A stretch of DNA of 43,373 bases from positions 1 to 43,373 of the forward strand of contig CAMWPJ010000003.1 in the NCBI GenBank assembly GCA_947176035.1, written 5' to 3'. Positions 19,935 to 29,810 of this stretch are shown in pieces. Source of the stretch: an uncultured Clostridia bacterium (GTDB taxonomy: Bacteria > Bacillota > Clostridia > Oscillospirales > Acutalibacteraceae). The first letter of the stretch is position 1; each line of letters begins with the position of its first letter. The notes below the pieces were generated by a model. The model was not told the origin of the DNA, searched no databases, and worked only from the letters and a program-made list of their open reading frames with translations. The position numbers were made by a program, and so were the translations under genes.

Positions 19935-20330
19935 TTAATACCCCCAAGTGAGCAGTTCCCATTCTCCATCTGCAGTTCTGACAAGAAACCATTGCCAATC
20001 TTCATACTGTGAATTGGGATTAAAACCTTCACTTTGTGATGAGCCGGCTGATTTAAATGAAGATTCAAATACAACGCATTGACTATAATCTGTATCTGAT
20101 AAAATATTGCAATAATCAAGATTCCTGCCTGAAATTTCATCCCCGCAATAAGTGACAGTGTAAACCTCTTTAACTGAATTCCAACCACCTATTTCTTTCA
20201 GTATAACATCTGCCGCTGCCTGTAAATCCTCTTCAGAATATATTTCGCTTGTACCTAAATCAACTTTAGTATCGGCAATATTATTGTTTAAAATACCGAC
20301 TGCCTGTCCGCACAGAATCACCGCAAGCAA
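19935..20330 (-). pseudogene. Small secreted-type protein ORF, possibly 5'-truncated
   Basis: Coherent ORF (LAVILCGQAVGILNNN...WEWFLV-type C-terminus) starting only at TTG. A stop codon and the upstream gene's terminator immediately precede it; no ATG or SD visible. Confidence 0.4.
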
Positions 20331-20346
20331 TACGAATACTATAATA

Positions 20347-20373
20347 AAAAAGTAGGCTTGCGCCTACTTTTTT
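20347..20373 (-). terminator. Rho-independent terminator of the Cys-rich gene
   Basis: AAAAAGTAGGC-TTGC-GCCTACTTTTTT, overlapping the stop codon at 20372-20374. Confidence 0.8.
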
Positions 20374-21202
20374 AATTACTTTCTTCCGTTGTCTCTGCCG
20401 GGGTACAGCATGAGCAGCCACCGCCATTATTATCTCTGCTGACAGGGAAAAATTCATCCACAGGGAAATCAATTGACTGGAAGGTCTCACAAGGATTTGA
20501 TGTGTTACAATTGCATTCTCTTTCAGGGATACAATAATCATATGCCGGGATGAGAAGCTGTGCATCTCGCTCCATCTGCACGATTGAAAACAAACCAAGC
20601 GTAACAAGAATTGCCTTTGAGGCACCACAGGACGGCATTGTGTCTTCAATTGAATTGAGAATGGACTGCGGGAAGGATGAACAAACCGATACACAGCAAT
20701 CACAGCTGTCGCAAATATCTGTTGCAAGAATAACTGGATCAACCGCCTGAACCTTAGCAACAGGATTTGTATACTGCGGTGCTACAGGACAGTCGAGAGC
20801 CTCGCTGCAAGGATTTGATACAAACACCTTTACATCGCCATCACTGCCATAAAGGATACATTTTTTATTGAACTGAGCAAAACCGATTGCTACCTGAGGA
20901 GTAGTACATGGTGCTGCATAGGTATCAAATCTCAGTCTGAAATAAAAGGTAATATCAACACTGTAAAAACCCCTGTTAAACGGCACCTCTTCAACATCAA
21001 TGCTGACCTCTTCAATTGTGCAATCACGTGTTTTTATCGTTACAGCCTCGTCAATCAGACGCTGGCTGCGTGAGAAAAATGTAACCCTTAAATCTTCCAG
21101 ACAGTCTTTGCTTACACAGCTATCAAAAATTCGCTTCGTATCAATACACACTGCCTCATTTATTCGTCTTTCACCTGTGTCAAGGATAGGATTATCAGGC
21201 AT
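20372..21202 (-). CDS. Cysteine-rich conserved protein of unknown function (possible spore-associated structural protein)
   Basis: 276-aa ORF with strong SD (gaaggag), many Cys residues in clusters (CDSCDCCVSVC, CNCNTSNPC, GGGCSCC). No recognised enzymatic motif. Confidence 0.8.
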   Translation of the reverse strand: MPDNPILDTGERRINEAVCIDTKRIFDSCVSKDCLEDLRVTFFSRSQRLIDEAVTIKTRDCTIEEVSIDVEEVPFNRGFYSVDITFYFRLRFDTYAAPCTTPQVAIGFAQFNKKCILYGSDGDVKVFVSNPCSEALDCPVAPQYTNPVAKVQAVDPVILATDICDSCDCCVSVCSSFPQSILNSIEDTMPSCGASKAILVTLGLFSIVQMERDAQLLIPAYDYCIPERECNCNTSNPCETFQSIDFPVDEFFPVSRDNNGGGCSCCTPAETTEESN

Positions 21203-21205
21203 AAC

Positions 21206-21311
21206 AAAACTCCTTCATAAAATATTGAAATAGGGCGGCAAATGATTAAATAAACATTTTTATTAGTCAACTGCTACCTTTAACTTCAGTATCATACTAT
21301 GAAGGAGTTTT
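21206..21311 (-). promoter_or_regulatory. Candidate SD-sequestering leader of the Cys-rich gene
   Basis: Perfect 14-bp inverted repeat AAAACTCCTTCATA (21206-21219) / TATGAAGGAGTTTT (21298-21311); the gene-proximal arm contains the SD GAAGGAG. Confidence 0.55.
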
Positions 21312-21358
21312 TGAAATGTTAATATAAAATTATACTTTTATTGTAAAGTTTTAAAAAA

Positions 21359-22309
21359 TTAATTCTTTAAAAAGCAAAGCTTAAGTGCCTTTGACTCCAC
21401 CTTAAAATTAACCTCACTGTAGTCAAAGTTTTCACCATCGCAATTGCCCAGAAGCCTGTTACCGTCAACAGACCAGATTCGTCCACTTGTTATATAGCCG
21501 GATTCAATCTGCTTAATCTCATCAATTTTTCCTGCACTATATTTTGGAATAAGCGGAGGCGCTTGATGCAGCTTAATCGGATGACAAAGTGCAAAATCCA
21601 GAAGTCCGTCATCAAGCTTTGAATTCGGAGCAGGACAAAATCCACCACCGTAATAGCTTGCATTGCATATTGCAAACAAGGTATAATCCAGCGGCTCTTG
21701 CTGAATTTTATATTCTTTACCGTCCTTATCAATACAATTCAAATCAACATTAAGCTGATAATCAAGCGAACTGCACATTACAGGTACAATTGCAAGATTA
21801 TATGCCTGATGTCCTAATGAAGGCACCTTTGCCGCAAATTTTCTGCCAAGAGTCTCTACCTTTGTATCAAGACCATAGCTCATAACATTGATACATTTCT
21901 CACCATTATAATCAATAAGGTCAATAGGTTTGACATCATATTTTATATTACCATTATAAAAACCAAACGCTTTAATAACATTTTCAACATTGATTTTTTT
22001 AGTGCCGTAAATTTTCTTGGCAAAATCGTTACCGGTGCCAAGAGGTAAAATAAGCATAGGTGTATCGGTATGGGCAAGTCCGTTTGCAATTTCGTGAACT
22101 GTGCCATCACCTCCACAGGAAACAATTACACAATCCTTACCGTATTTTTGAGCATAGTTGTGGGCAATGTTTTTTGCATCGCCTTGGCAATGTGTTTCCT
22201 CAATAATCATATCATCTTCAATAAGACGAAATGTTGATTTAATTCTTGAAAAAAGCTTTTGCTTGTCATCATGTCCCGCAATGGGATTAACCACAAATAT
22301 GTACTTCAC
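21359..22309 (-). CDS. Diacylglycerol kinase family lipid kinase (YegS/DgkB-like)
   Basis: FVVNPIAG, VSCGGDGTVHEIANGL, LPLGTGNDFAK, GGGFCPAP..DDGLLD motifs. Confidence 0.93.
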   Translation of the reverse strand: MKYIFVVNPIAGHDDKQKLFSRIKSTFRLIEDDMIIEETHCQGDAKNIAHNYAQKYGKDCVIVSCGGDGTVHEIANGLAHTDTPMLILPLGTGNDFAKKIYGTKKINVENVIKAFGFYNGNIKYDVKPIDLIDYNGEKCINVMSYGLDTKVETLGRKFAAKVPSLGHQAYNLAIVPVMCSSLDYQLNVDLNCIDKDGKEYKIQQEPLDYTLFAICNASYYGGGFCPAPNSKLDDGLLDFALCHPIKLHQAPPLIPKYSAGKIDEIKQIESGYITSGRIWSVDGNRLLGNCDGENFDYSEVNFKVESKALKLCFLKN

Positions 22310-22341
22310 CTTTAACTACTCCTCTTATGTATGAAAAACAA

Positions 22342-23622
22342 TTAAATTACTCTTGCTCCGCCAACAGGTCTAATAATCAAAACGTGGCAGGATCCGTCAC
22401 CGAATACTGCATCCATCGTATTCTTGTACTGTTCAAGGCTGTCGTTAGGAACAAAAGCCTGAATTGTACCTGCAAAACCACCGCCGTGAACGCGCCATGC
22501 ACCCTTGCCCTCAAGCAACTGCTGGCTGATGCAAAGTGCAAGTGACAGCTTTTGTTCAGTAGGATTATTCGGTGTAAATACATTCTGATTATATAAATAG
22601 GATGAAAAACCAGACTCAGTAATAATCTGCTTGAAGGAATCAAAATCATTACTTTCGAGCGCTTTGATTGCCTTCTCAACCCTTGTATTTTCATTATAGA
22701 AATGAGTTGCACGAAGGAGTGCACGATCATTCACCTTGCCGACAAGCTGAGGAATCGCACCGAAAAATTCATCTGGACTTATTTCTCTTAAAACGCTTTT
22801 GCCCATAGCCTGTGCAACAGACTCCATCTCACCTCTTACAGCAGCATAATCATCTGTAAGGTCGCTGTGATTACCGTGCGTATCAACAATGCAAAGACTA
22901 TAGCCTGATTTTGCAAAATCAAAGTCAACCTTTTTAATAACAGGATTTTCAGTGCTCTCAAAATCTATTGTAACAAATGTACCAACCGATGATGCCATTT
23001 GATCTAGAAGACCTGAAGGCTTACCAAAAAATACATTTTCACTGTACTGTGCAGCCTTTGCAATTGTTACTGCATCAATATTTCCATCATTATAAAGATG
23101 TGAAATAACAGTACCCAAAAGCACCTCAAATGCCGCTGATGATGAAAGACCTGAACCACCCATAACATCACTTGTTGTGCAGGCATCAAAACCACCGATT
23201 TCATAACCATATTTTTTTAGTCCTGCTGCAACACCCTTAATCATTGCCGATGATTTTCCGTAATAGCTCTCATCAGGTGTAAGGTCTGACAAATTAACCT
23301 TATTGGGGGAATGACCCTCAGATTTTTCATTGATAACGTTATTGTCATTTTTTGCTGCAACAGCAATAGCATCAAGATTTATTGATGCTGCAAGCACCTT
23401 GCCGTTATTATGGTCGGTATGATTACCGCAGATTTCTGTTCTGCCGGGTGCACTGAGAAGCATTACATCTCTGTCATCACCATAAAGCTCTTCAAACTTT
23501 TTAAGTGTTTTTATGTATCGCGGTTTCTGAGTCTCAACAGCAGAGTCATTAACATAAACTGCTTTCAGTTTCGAATCAAGTTCACCGCTTTGAATTTTTG
23601 CGATAATTTCTGAAGGTCTCAT
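22342..23622 (-). CDS. galK: Galactokinase-family GHMP kinase
   Basis: APGRTEICGNHTDHNNGKVLAASINLDA, GGSGLSSSAAFEV, WRVHGGGFAGTIQAFV. Confidence 0.85.
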   Translation of the reverse strand: MRPSEIIAKIQSGELDSKLKAVYVNDSAVETQKPRYIKTLKKFEELYGDDRDVMLLSAPGRTEICGNHTDHNNGKVLAASINLDAIAVAAKNDNNVINEKSEGHSPNKVNLSDLTPDESYYGKSSAMIKGVAAGLKKYGYEIGGFDACTTSDVMGGSGLSSSAAFEVLLGTVISHLYNDGNIDAVTIAKAAQYSENVFFGKPSGLLDQMASSVGTFVTIDFESTENPVIKKVDFDFAKSGYSLCIVDTHGNHSDLTDDYAAVRGEMESVAQAMGKSVLREISPDEFFGAIPQLVGKVNDRALLRATHFYNENTRVEKAIKALESNDFDSFKQIITESGFSSYLYNQNVFTPNNPTEQKLSLALCISQQLLEGKGAWRVHGGGFAGTIQAFVPNDSLEQYKNTMDAVFGDGSCHVLIIRPVGGARVI

Positions 23623-23649
23623 AATTATTCTCCTTATATTTTAAATACA

Positions 23650-24420
23650 TTATAATACTATTTTATATTTTTCCTTTTCGGAATAAATCAGAAGCGTCTG
23701 ATTCATCTGCTTTGATTTTATACCGTAGAATATATTGAATGTAAAAACCGAAATACAAGTAAATGCAACAATAATCATCAGCAATACAATAAACTGCACT
23801 GAAAACGGATTATAAATTGCAGAGCCGATTTTAGTGTAAATAAACAATCTCGGTGCAAATCCAAGAATACTAAGGCAAGTATAATAAACAAAATCATACT
23901 TCATTGAACCATAGTATTTAGACACCATACCAAGCGGTATTGACGGCACAAGACGCGATACAAAAAGTACATACGGATTACCGTTGCCTTTAAATTGTAT
24001 CCAATCCCTTACAAAATGGAGCTGTTTTATACCTAAAATCATACCGGTCCAGCCACCGCCGATAAACTGTCCCTCAACATACTTTACAGTAAAAAAGAAT
24101 ACACAGAATACTAGATTGATGATAACAGCCTGCGTTATCGGGAAAACAATGCCTGAAATAACACACAAAAAGCCCATTGGTATCGGAAGCTGGCACTTTG
24201 CAATATAAAGTGCAAATATGCAAACAATAATTTCAATATCAGAATCAAGATTAACTATAGCATCATCAATCTGATTAAGCCAGTTTATCAGTGTATCAAA
24301 TCTGATTTCAAGCTTTGAATGATTATACAGCACGATTGAAAGAAAAACCAAAAGTGCTGTCATCACAAGAAGAGTGACTAAGGATATTAAATTTGTCTGA
24401 TGGCGTTTTTGCTGTTTCAC
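23650..24420 (-). CDS. VTT-domain (TVP38/TMEM64 or DedA-like) membrane protein
   Basis: Multiple TM segments, FVSRLVPSIPLGMVSKYYGSMKYDFVYY resembling the conserved VTT motif. Confidence 0.75.
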   Translation of the reverse strand: MKQQKRHQTNLISLVTLLVMTALLVFLSIVLYNHSKLEIRFDTLINWLNQIDDAIVNLDSDIEIIVCIFALYIAKCQLPIPMGFLCVISGIVFPITQAVIINLVFCVFFFTVKYVEGQFIGGGWTGMILGIKQLHFVRDWIQFKGNGNPYVLFVSRLVPSIPLGMVSKYYGSMKYDFVYYTCLSILGFAPRLFIYTKIGSAIYNPFSVQFIVLLMIIVAFTCISVFTFNIFYGIKSKQMNQTLLIYSEKEKYKIVL

Positions 24421-24462
24421 AAGGTCATCTCCAAATAATAATATGTTTAACGACTTAAGCTT

Positions 24463-24493
24463 AACAAGGATAAATCATTTATACATCCTTGTT
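24463..24493. terminator. Hairpin downstream of pheA, weak terminator candidate
   Basis: AACAAGGAT...ATCCTTGTT inverted repeat between pheA stop and the next gene. Confidence 0.4.
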
Positions 24494-24501
24494 TTCAGTA
24501 T

Positions 24502-25641
24502 TTATCTGCTTTCAAAAAAGTTACCTAAAAATTCAAACTCAGGCAGTTCATCATATAGAGCACACATCAAATCAAGGGTTGAATTGTCCCTTACAGAGCC
24601 CATAACATCAACATAAAAATGATAGTTGAAATCCTGATTCTCAATAGGTCTTGACTCAAGCTTTGTAAGGCTGAGACCTGCCATTGAAAATCTGCCGAGC
24701 ACACGGTAAAGCGAGCCTGTTGTATGCGGTGCAGAGAAAATCAATGAAATCTTATCTGCATTATCATCAATAATCAGCTCTTTTGAAATAACAATAAATC
24801 TTGTTCTGTTATTATTATTATTCTGCACATTACGTTTTAAAATCTTTAATCCGTATTTTTTTGCAGCAAGTTCTGAACAAATAACAGCAATATCGTTTTT
24901 ATTGCTTTCTGCAACAAATTTTGCTGCTGCAGCGGTATTTGTGAAGTTAATACCTGTAAAATCAAAATTCTTTAAAAAGTTATTACACTGTGAAAGTGCC
25001 TGAGGATGAGAATAAACATCACTTATATCCTCATATTTTGTTCCCTCTTTTGCACACAGGCAATGCTCTATCTTTAAATCATATGCACCAACTACATAAA
25101 ATCTGTACTTCATTATAAGATCATATGATTCATGAACTGAGCCTGCTGTTGAATTTTCAACAGGAATAACACCAAACTTAGCCTCACCTTTATTTACAGA
25201 CTCAAACACATCCTCAAACTGCTTATAAAATTTAACAGGAGAATCAGGAAAAAGCTGCTTTGCCGTAACACCGCTGTAAGCACCATCAACACCCTGACAG
25301 GCAACAGGCTCACCATTTGCAGTCAGCTTACCTGTGGTCATTGCATTTGTAATTGTATCTCTAAGCACCTTGCCGCCGCCTATAATCTTGTGCTGAAGAG
25401 CTCTTGAAGCATCCATAGTAGCTGAAAAAACGGTCTTTATTGTATCACCCTGTGCACCGCATTTTTCTGCAACATTATCAAGTATCTGCTGTTCTCTCTC
25501 AGCATTGAGTACAGGTATACCTCTTTCAACCTTATATTTTGCAACCTGTTCGGATATACTCATTCTCTTCAAAAGAAGAGGTATCAGCTGCTCATCTATA
25601 CTATCAATTTCTTTTCTGAGATCTAATAAATCCATTGTCAA
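24502..25641 (-). CDS. pheA: Bifunctional chorismate mutase/prephenate dehydratase (P-protein)
   Basis: Chorismate mutase LRKEIDSIDEQLIPLLLKRM, prephenate dehydratase VENSTAGSVHE and RTRFIVIS, ACT-domain LTKLESRPI. Confidence 0.95.
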   Translation of the reverse strand: MTMDLLDLRKEIDSIDEQLIPLLLKRMSISEQVAKYKVERGIPVLNAEREQQILDNVAEKCGAQGDTIKTVFSATMDASRALQHKIIGGGKVLRDTITNAMTTGKLTANGEPVACQGVDGAYSGVTAKQLFPDSPVKFYKQFEDVFESVNKGEAKFGVIPVENSTAGSVHESYDLIMKYRFYVVGAYDLKIEHCLCAKEGTKYEDISDVYSHPQALSQCNNFLKNFDFTGINFTNTAAAAKFVAESNKNDIAVICSELAAKKYGLKILKRNVQNNNNNRTRFIVISKELIIDDNADKISLIFSAPHTTGSLYRVLGRFSMAGLSLTKLESRPIENQDFNYHFYVDVMGSVRDNSTLDLMCALYDELPEFEFLGNFFESR

Positions 25642-25661
25642 ATAAAATTCCTTTTTCTAAT

Positions 25662-26735
25662 TTACATCATCATATCAAGCAAGCCGAAAGCAATTGCCGC
25701 TTCAACAACAGGCACTGCACGTCCGACAATACAAGGGTCATGCCTGCCTTGTATCACAAGTGTTTCCTCCTGCATAGTCTGCAGATTAACACTCTGCTGA
25801 GGCTGTGAAATTGACGGTGTCGGCTTAATTGCAACACTTACTACAAGAGGAGCTCCACTTGTCATACCGCCGAGAACACCGCCATTATTATTTGTTTTAA
25901 GTGCAACCTTTCCGTTTTTGATGCAGTAAGCATCATTGGCCTGTGAGCCTTTCATCTCGGCAAAATCAAACCCTGCGCCAAACTCAACGCCCTTTACGGC
26001 AGGAATACCGAAAAGAATCGAAGAAAGCTGACTCTCAACTGTTGAAAAAATATTTGCACCAAGTCCTACAGGCAATCCAATGGCAGCACATTCAATTATG
26101 CCGCCTACACTGTCCTGTTTCATTCTCGCTTCTTCAATTACCTCTCTCATTTTTTTCTGAGCCTGAGAGGAAATTGTTGAAAACGCAACTGCTGAAAGCT
26201 TATTCAACTGTTCAGCCGTTATGTTATTTTTATCGAACATTTCGTCCTGCACACTGCCGATTTTTGCAATGTGAGCACCAACCGTTATTCCCTTTTGGGC
26301 AAGCACCTGCTTTGCAACAGCACCTGCAAAAACAAGCGGTGCCGTAAGCCTTCCGCTGAAATGACCGCCGCCGCGGATATCATTGTTCCCATCATATTTT
26401 ACATAAGCCGGATAATCACTGTGTGACGGACGAGGAACTGTCATCAAATTAGAATAATCGCCGCTCTGCGTATTTGTATTTTCAATAACCATTGCAAGCG
26501 GTGCACCTGTCGTTACATTATCAAGCACACCCGAAATAATATTCGGAATATCCTTTTCAAGACGAGGGGTTGAGGTCTTATCCTTACCCGGTGCACGCCT
26601 TGACATATCAACATATATTTTATCCATATCAAGCTTGATTCCGCTCGGCAGTCCATCAATAACACAACCTATCGCTCTGCCGTGGCTCTCTCCGAAGATA
26701 GAAAGCTTAATATTTTTACCGAATTCAGAGGACAT
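25662..26735 (-). CDS. aroC: Chorismate synthase
   Basis: FGESHGRAIGCVIDGLPSG, SRRAPGKDKTSTPR, DIRGGGHFSGRLTAPLVFAGAVAKQ, GRHDPCIVGRAVPV. Start set to MSSEFGKN. Confidence 0.97.
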   Translation of the reverse strand: MSSEFGKNIKLSIFGESHGRAIGCVIDGLPSGIKLDMDKIYVDMSRRAPGKDKTSTPRLEKDIPNIISGVLDNVTTGAPLAMVIENTNTQSGDYSNLMTVPRPSHSDYPAYVKYDGNNDIRGGGHFSGRLTAPLVFAGAVAKQVLAQKGITVGAHIAKIGSVQDEMFDKNNITAEQLNKLSAVAFSTISSQAQKKMREVIEEARMKQDSVGGIIECAAIGLPVGLGANIFSTVESQLSSILFGIPAVKGVEFGAGFDFAEMKGSQANDAYCIKNGKVALKTNNNGGVLGGMTSGAPLVVSVAIKPTPSISQPQQSVNLQTMQEETLVIQGRHDPCIVGRAVPVVEAAIAFGLLDMMM

Positions 26736-27927
26736 CTGCCCTACCCCCAATTCTGTTATAATCTTCAAAAAATGATGGATATGATTTATTAATGCTCTGT
26801 GCATCATCAATCATAGTTTCACCATTCAATAACAAGCCAGCAATCGAAAAAGCCATAACAATCCTATGGTCATTATAGCCTTTAAGCTGTGCACTGTGCA
26901 GTGGAGTACCACCGTTTATAATCATACCATCTGCAGTTTCGGTAACGTCCGCACCAATCAGCTTGAGATTTTCAACTACACTCTCAATCCTGTCCGATTC
27001 CTTATATCTTAATCTTTCAGCACCCTGAATAACCGTCTGCCCTTCGGCAAATGCAGCAAGTACGGCAATAATCGGTACTAAATCAGGGATATCCGTTGCA
27101 TCAACTACAGTGCCCTTAAGTACACTTTTTACACATCTTACGCTATCATCATTTATTTCAAGCTGAACACCGAATGAAGCGAGAACATCAAGTATCGCTT
27201 TATCGCCCTGTGTGGTATTCATATCCAGACCGGACACAGTAACATCGCCGCTGATTGCACCTGCAACAAGAAAAAATGCCGCCTGTGACCAATCACCCTC
27301 AACAACATAGTCGAGCCTATTATATTTCTGATTTCCATGTATGAGATAGCCAAAATCAGTTTCCATAACCTTAACACCAAAATCATTCATCACCTTAACT
27401 GTCATATCCACATAAGGCTTAGACTGCAAAGAGGTTTTAAGAATGATTGCACTGTCTCCCTCAAGCACGGAAAGTGCTAATAGCAGACCTGTAATATACT
27501 GGCTGCTGACATCACCTGACACCTCATAGCTGCCGTTTTTAAGCTGACCGCTTATTTCCATTGGCAACGTTCCGTCACACTTTACAGACACACCGTGAGC
27601 AGGAAGAAGGTCAAGATATTCACCTATAGGTCTTTGCGGCAATCTGCCTTGTCCTGTAAATGTTACTGCCTTTCCAAGTGCGGCAGCGACAGGAATCATA
27701 AAACGCAGTGTCGAACCGCTCTCAATACAATCAAGCACATCATCATGATTTTTAAGTGCTTCAATAACCTCTACAGTCGCTCTCATATCGTTCGAATCTA
27801 TAATAGGCGTAACATTTCCCTCTCCGGCAAGAAAAGAGCAAATCAACGCCCTGTGAGCCGCTGATTTTGACGGTGGGATAATAACCTCACCTTTCAGATG
27901 CGAACTGTTAATTTTAACTATGCTCAT
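26725..27927 (-). CDS. aroA: 3-phosphoshikimate 1-carboxyvinyltransferase (EPSP synthase)
   Basis: IPPSKSAAHRALICSFLAGEG, ESGSTLRFMIPVAAALG, SSQYITGLLLAL, RLRYKESDRIE, YNDHRIVMAF. Confidence 0.97.
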   Translation of the reverse strand: MSIVKINSSHLKGEVIIPPSKSAAHRALICSFLAGEGNVTPIIDSNDMRATVEVIEALKNHDDVLDCIESGSTLRFMIPVAAALGKAVTFTGQGRLPQRPIGEYLDLLPAHGVSVKCDGTLPMEISGQLKNGSYEVSGDVSSQYITGLLLALSVLEGDSAIILKTSLQSKPYVDMTVKVMNDFGVKVMETDFGYLIHGNQKYNRLDYVVEGDWSQAAFFLVAGAISGDVTVSGLDMNTTQGDKAILDVLASFGVQLEINDDSVRCVKSVLKGTVVDATDIPDLVPIIAVLAAFAEGQTVIQGAERLRYKESDRIESVVENLKLIGADVTETADGMIINGGTPLHSAQLKGYNDHRIVMAFSIAGLLLNGETMIDDAQSINKSYPSFFEDYNRIGGRADVL

Positions 27928-27933
27928 TAGATT

Positions 27934-28983
27934 TTATACTCCGAAAATTTTTGGTATATCTAAATTATCAACAGGCCGGATAAAGCTATCCCCTATACAA
28001 CTGAGCATTGCAAATTTGATGCCCTTGCCTGTTCTCTTTTTGTCGGCGCTCATAGCACCTACAATATCCGCTGTGCTGTGAGTGTCCTCTGTTTTGAGAT
28101 TGTATTTTTCAAGCAATGCTGTAATTTTATCAGCAGTCCCCTGCTCCGTTATTCCCATATTTTCACCGACACGGCTTATCATAACCATACCGATACCGAC
28201 CGCCTCACCATGGCTCACCGTCTCAAAATTCCACAGCTTTTCGATTGCATGACCACAGGTATGACCAAAATTAAGAAGTGCCCTTTCCCCATGCTCTTTT
28301 TCGTCATTCTCAACAACCTGACGTTTGATATCGACACACTCAAAAATCATATCCTCAATAAAATCCTCTGCATTTTCATTGGTAAGTCTATCGAAAAGTG
28401 GCTTAGATTTAATACAGCCGTATTTTATTACCTCACCCATACCATCACTGAAAAAATGAGGTGTAAGCGTATCAAGCACATTAGGATCAATAATTACAAG
28501 CTCAGGCTGATGAAATGCACCGCAAAGATTTTTACCCTGCGGCAAATCAACACCCGTTTTGCCGCCTACTGAGGAATCAACCTGTGAAAGCAAGGTTGTA
28601 GGTATCTGTACAAATTTAATACCGCGCAAATAAATTGCAGCAGCAAAGCCGGCCATATCACCGCACACACCACCACCAAGAGCCACGACACCATCTGTTC
28701 TGGTAAGACCCTTATCAGCCATGAACTCAACCATATCAACAACAGTGGATGTAGTTTTTGAGCTCTCTCCGGCAGGAAATATATATGTAAACACCTCATA
28801 GCCCTGCTCTTCGAGCTGTACTTTAATACCATCGCCATAGATAGGATAAACATTAGTGTCGCTTATAAGTGTAATTTTATTGCCTAGCAGAGTATTTTTT
28901 ATAAGCTCACCTGCTCTAGCGAGTAAGCCCTTTTCAATCAATATATCATAGCTGTCGTTAACATTGACAGTCAGCTTTTTCAT
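27934..28983 (-). CDS. aroB: 3-dehydroquinate synthase
   Basis: VALGGGVCGDMAGFAAAIYLRGIKFVQIPTTLLSQVDSSVGGKTGVDLPQGKNLCGAFHQP, LNFGHTCGHAIE. Confidence 0.97.
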   Translation of the reverse strand: MKKLTVNVNDSYDILIEKGLLARAGELIKNTLLGNKITLISDTNVYPIYGDGIKVQLEEQGYEVFTYIFPAGESSKTTSTVVDMVEFMADKGLTRTDGVVALGGGVCGDMAGFAAAIYLRGIKFVQIPTTLLSQVDSSVGGKTGVDLPQGKNLCGAFHQPELVIIDPNVLDTLTPHFFSDGMGEVIKYGCIKSKPLFDRLTNENAEDFIEDMIFECVDIKRQVVENDEKEHGERALLNFGHTCGHAIEKLWNFETVSHGEAVGIGMVMISRVGENMGITEQGTADKITALLEKYNLKTEDTHSTADIVGAMSADKKRTGKGIKFAMLSCIGDSFIRPVDNLDIPKIFGV

Positions 28984-29810
28984 TAGCCGATCTCCTCCTT
29001 GATTCTATTGCCTTTTTCCATTAAATCATGCAGGGCCTGCGAATCACCATTAATTATATTATACTTAAATTTCATAAGGTTTGATACAAGATCATCGATT
29101 TCACGCACAAGTGGTTCCTTATTATCAATGAAAAGCTCTGTCCACATATCCGCATTAATTCGTGCAACACGACTAACATCACGATAGCTGCCTGCAGAAT
29201 AGCCCGCATGGTATGGAGCTAACGGAGAAAGAACATATGAGCATGCAAGCACATGTGCAATCTGAGAAGTAAAGGCAATCATTTCATCGTGATGCTCGGG
29301 CGTGGTAACAACAGTACGCGCAAAACCCATCTCCTGTGCAAGACCAACTAAGGCATCCGTTTTATTTCGCGGTGTACTATCAAAAGGAGTGCAGATAAAT
29401 GACGCATTATCAAACAGCGTAGCAAGTGCATTATCATAGCCACTGACCTCGCGTCCTGCCATCGGGTGAGCACCAATAAAATAAAAATCTAAATTTTCCT
29501 TCTCAAGCTCACGGCAAATTTTTGTTTTGATGCCACAGGAATCGGTAACAATGCTATGCTTTTTAAAAAGATCCCTATGCTCTAAAACAAAAGGAACAAT
29601 TGCCTCGGGATAAAAGTTAATAACGGTAACATCAGCCTGTGGAATAAGCTCATCAAGTGTTCCTGTTTTATCAATAACACCATCAGCAAGAGCACGGACA
29701 GAAACCGATTCAGTTCTGTTCCACCCAAGAACTGTATGTTTTGTATTCTTTTTCAGTGTCTTAGCAAGGCTTGCACCAATCAAACCGAGACCGACAATTA
29801 AAATATTCAT
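28983..29810 (-). CDS. tyrA: Prephenate dehydrogenase
   Basis: NILIVGLGLIGASLAKTLK Rossmann motif, GAHPMAGREVSGYDNA, TSQIAHVLACSYV. Confidence 0.92.
   Translation of the reverse strand: MNILIVGLGLIGASLAKTLKKNTKHTVLGWNRTESVSVRALADGVIDKTGTLDELIPQADVTVINFYPEAIVPFVLEHRDLFKKHSIVTDSCGIKTKICRELEKENLDFYFIGAHPMAGREVSGYDNALATLFDNASFICTPFDSTPRNKTDALVGLAQEMGFARTVVTTPEHHDEMIAFTSQIAHVLACSYVLSPLAPYHAGYSAGSYRDVSRVARINADMWTELFIDNKEPLVREIDDLVSNLMKFKYNIINGDSQALHDLMEKGNRIKEEIG

Noticed and set aside
20281-20760. 159-aa minus-strand ORF
   Set aside because: Out of frame with and overlapping the better-supported Cys-rich gene and its terminator.
28078-28572. 164-aa plus-strand ORF
   Set aside because: Antisense to aroB; no recognizable protein features.
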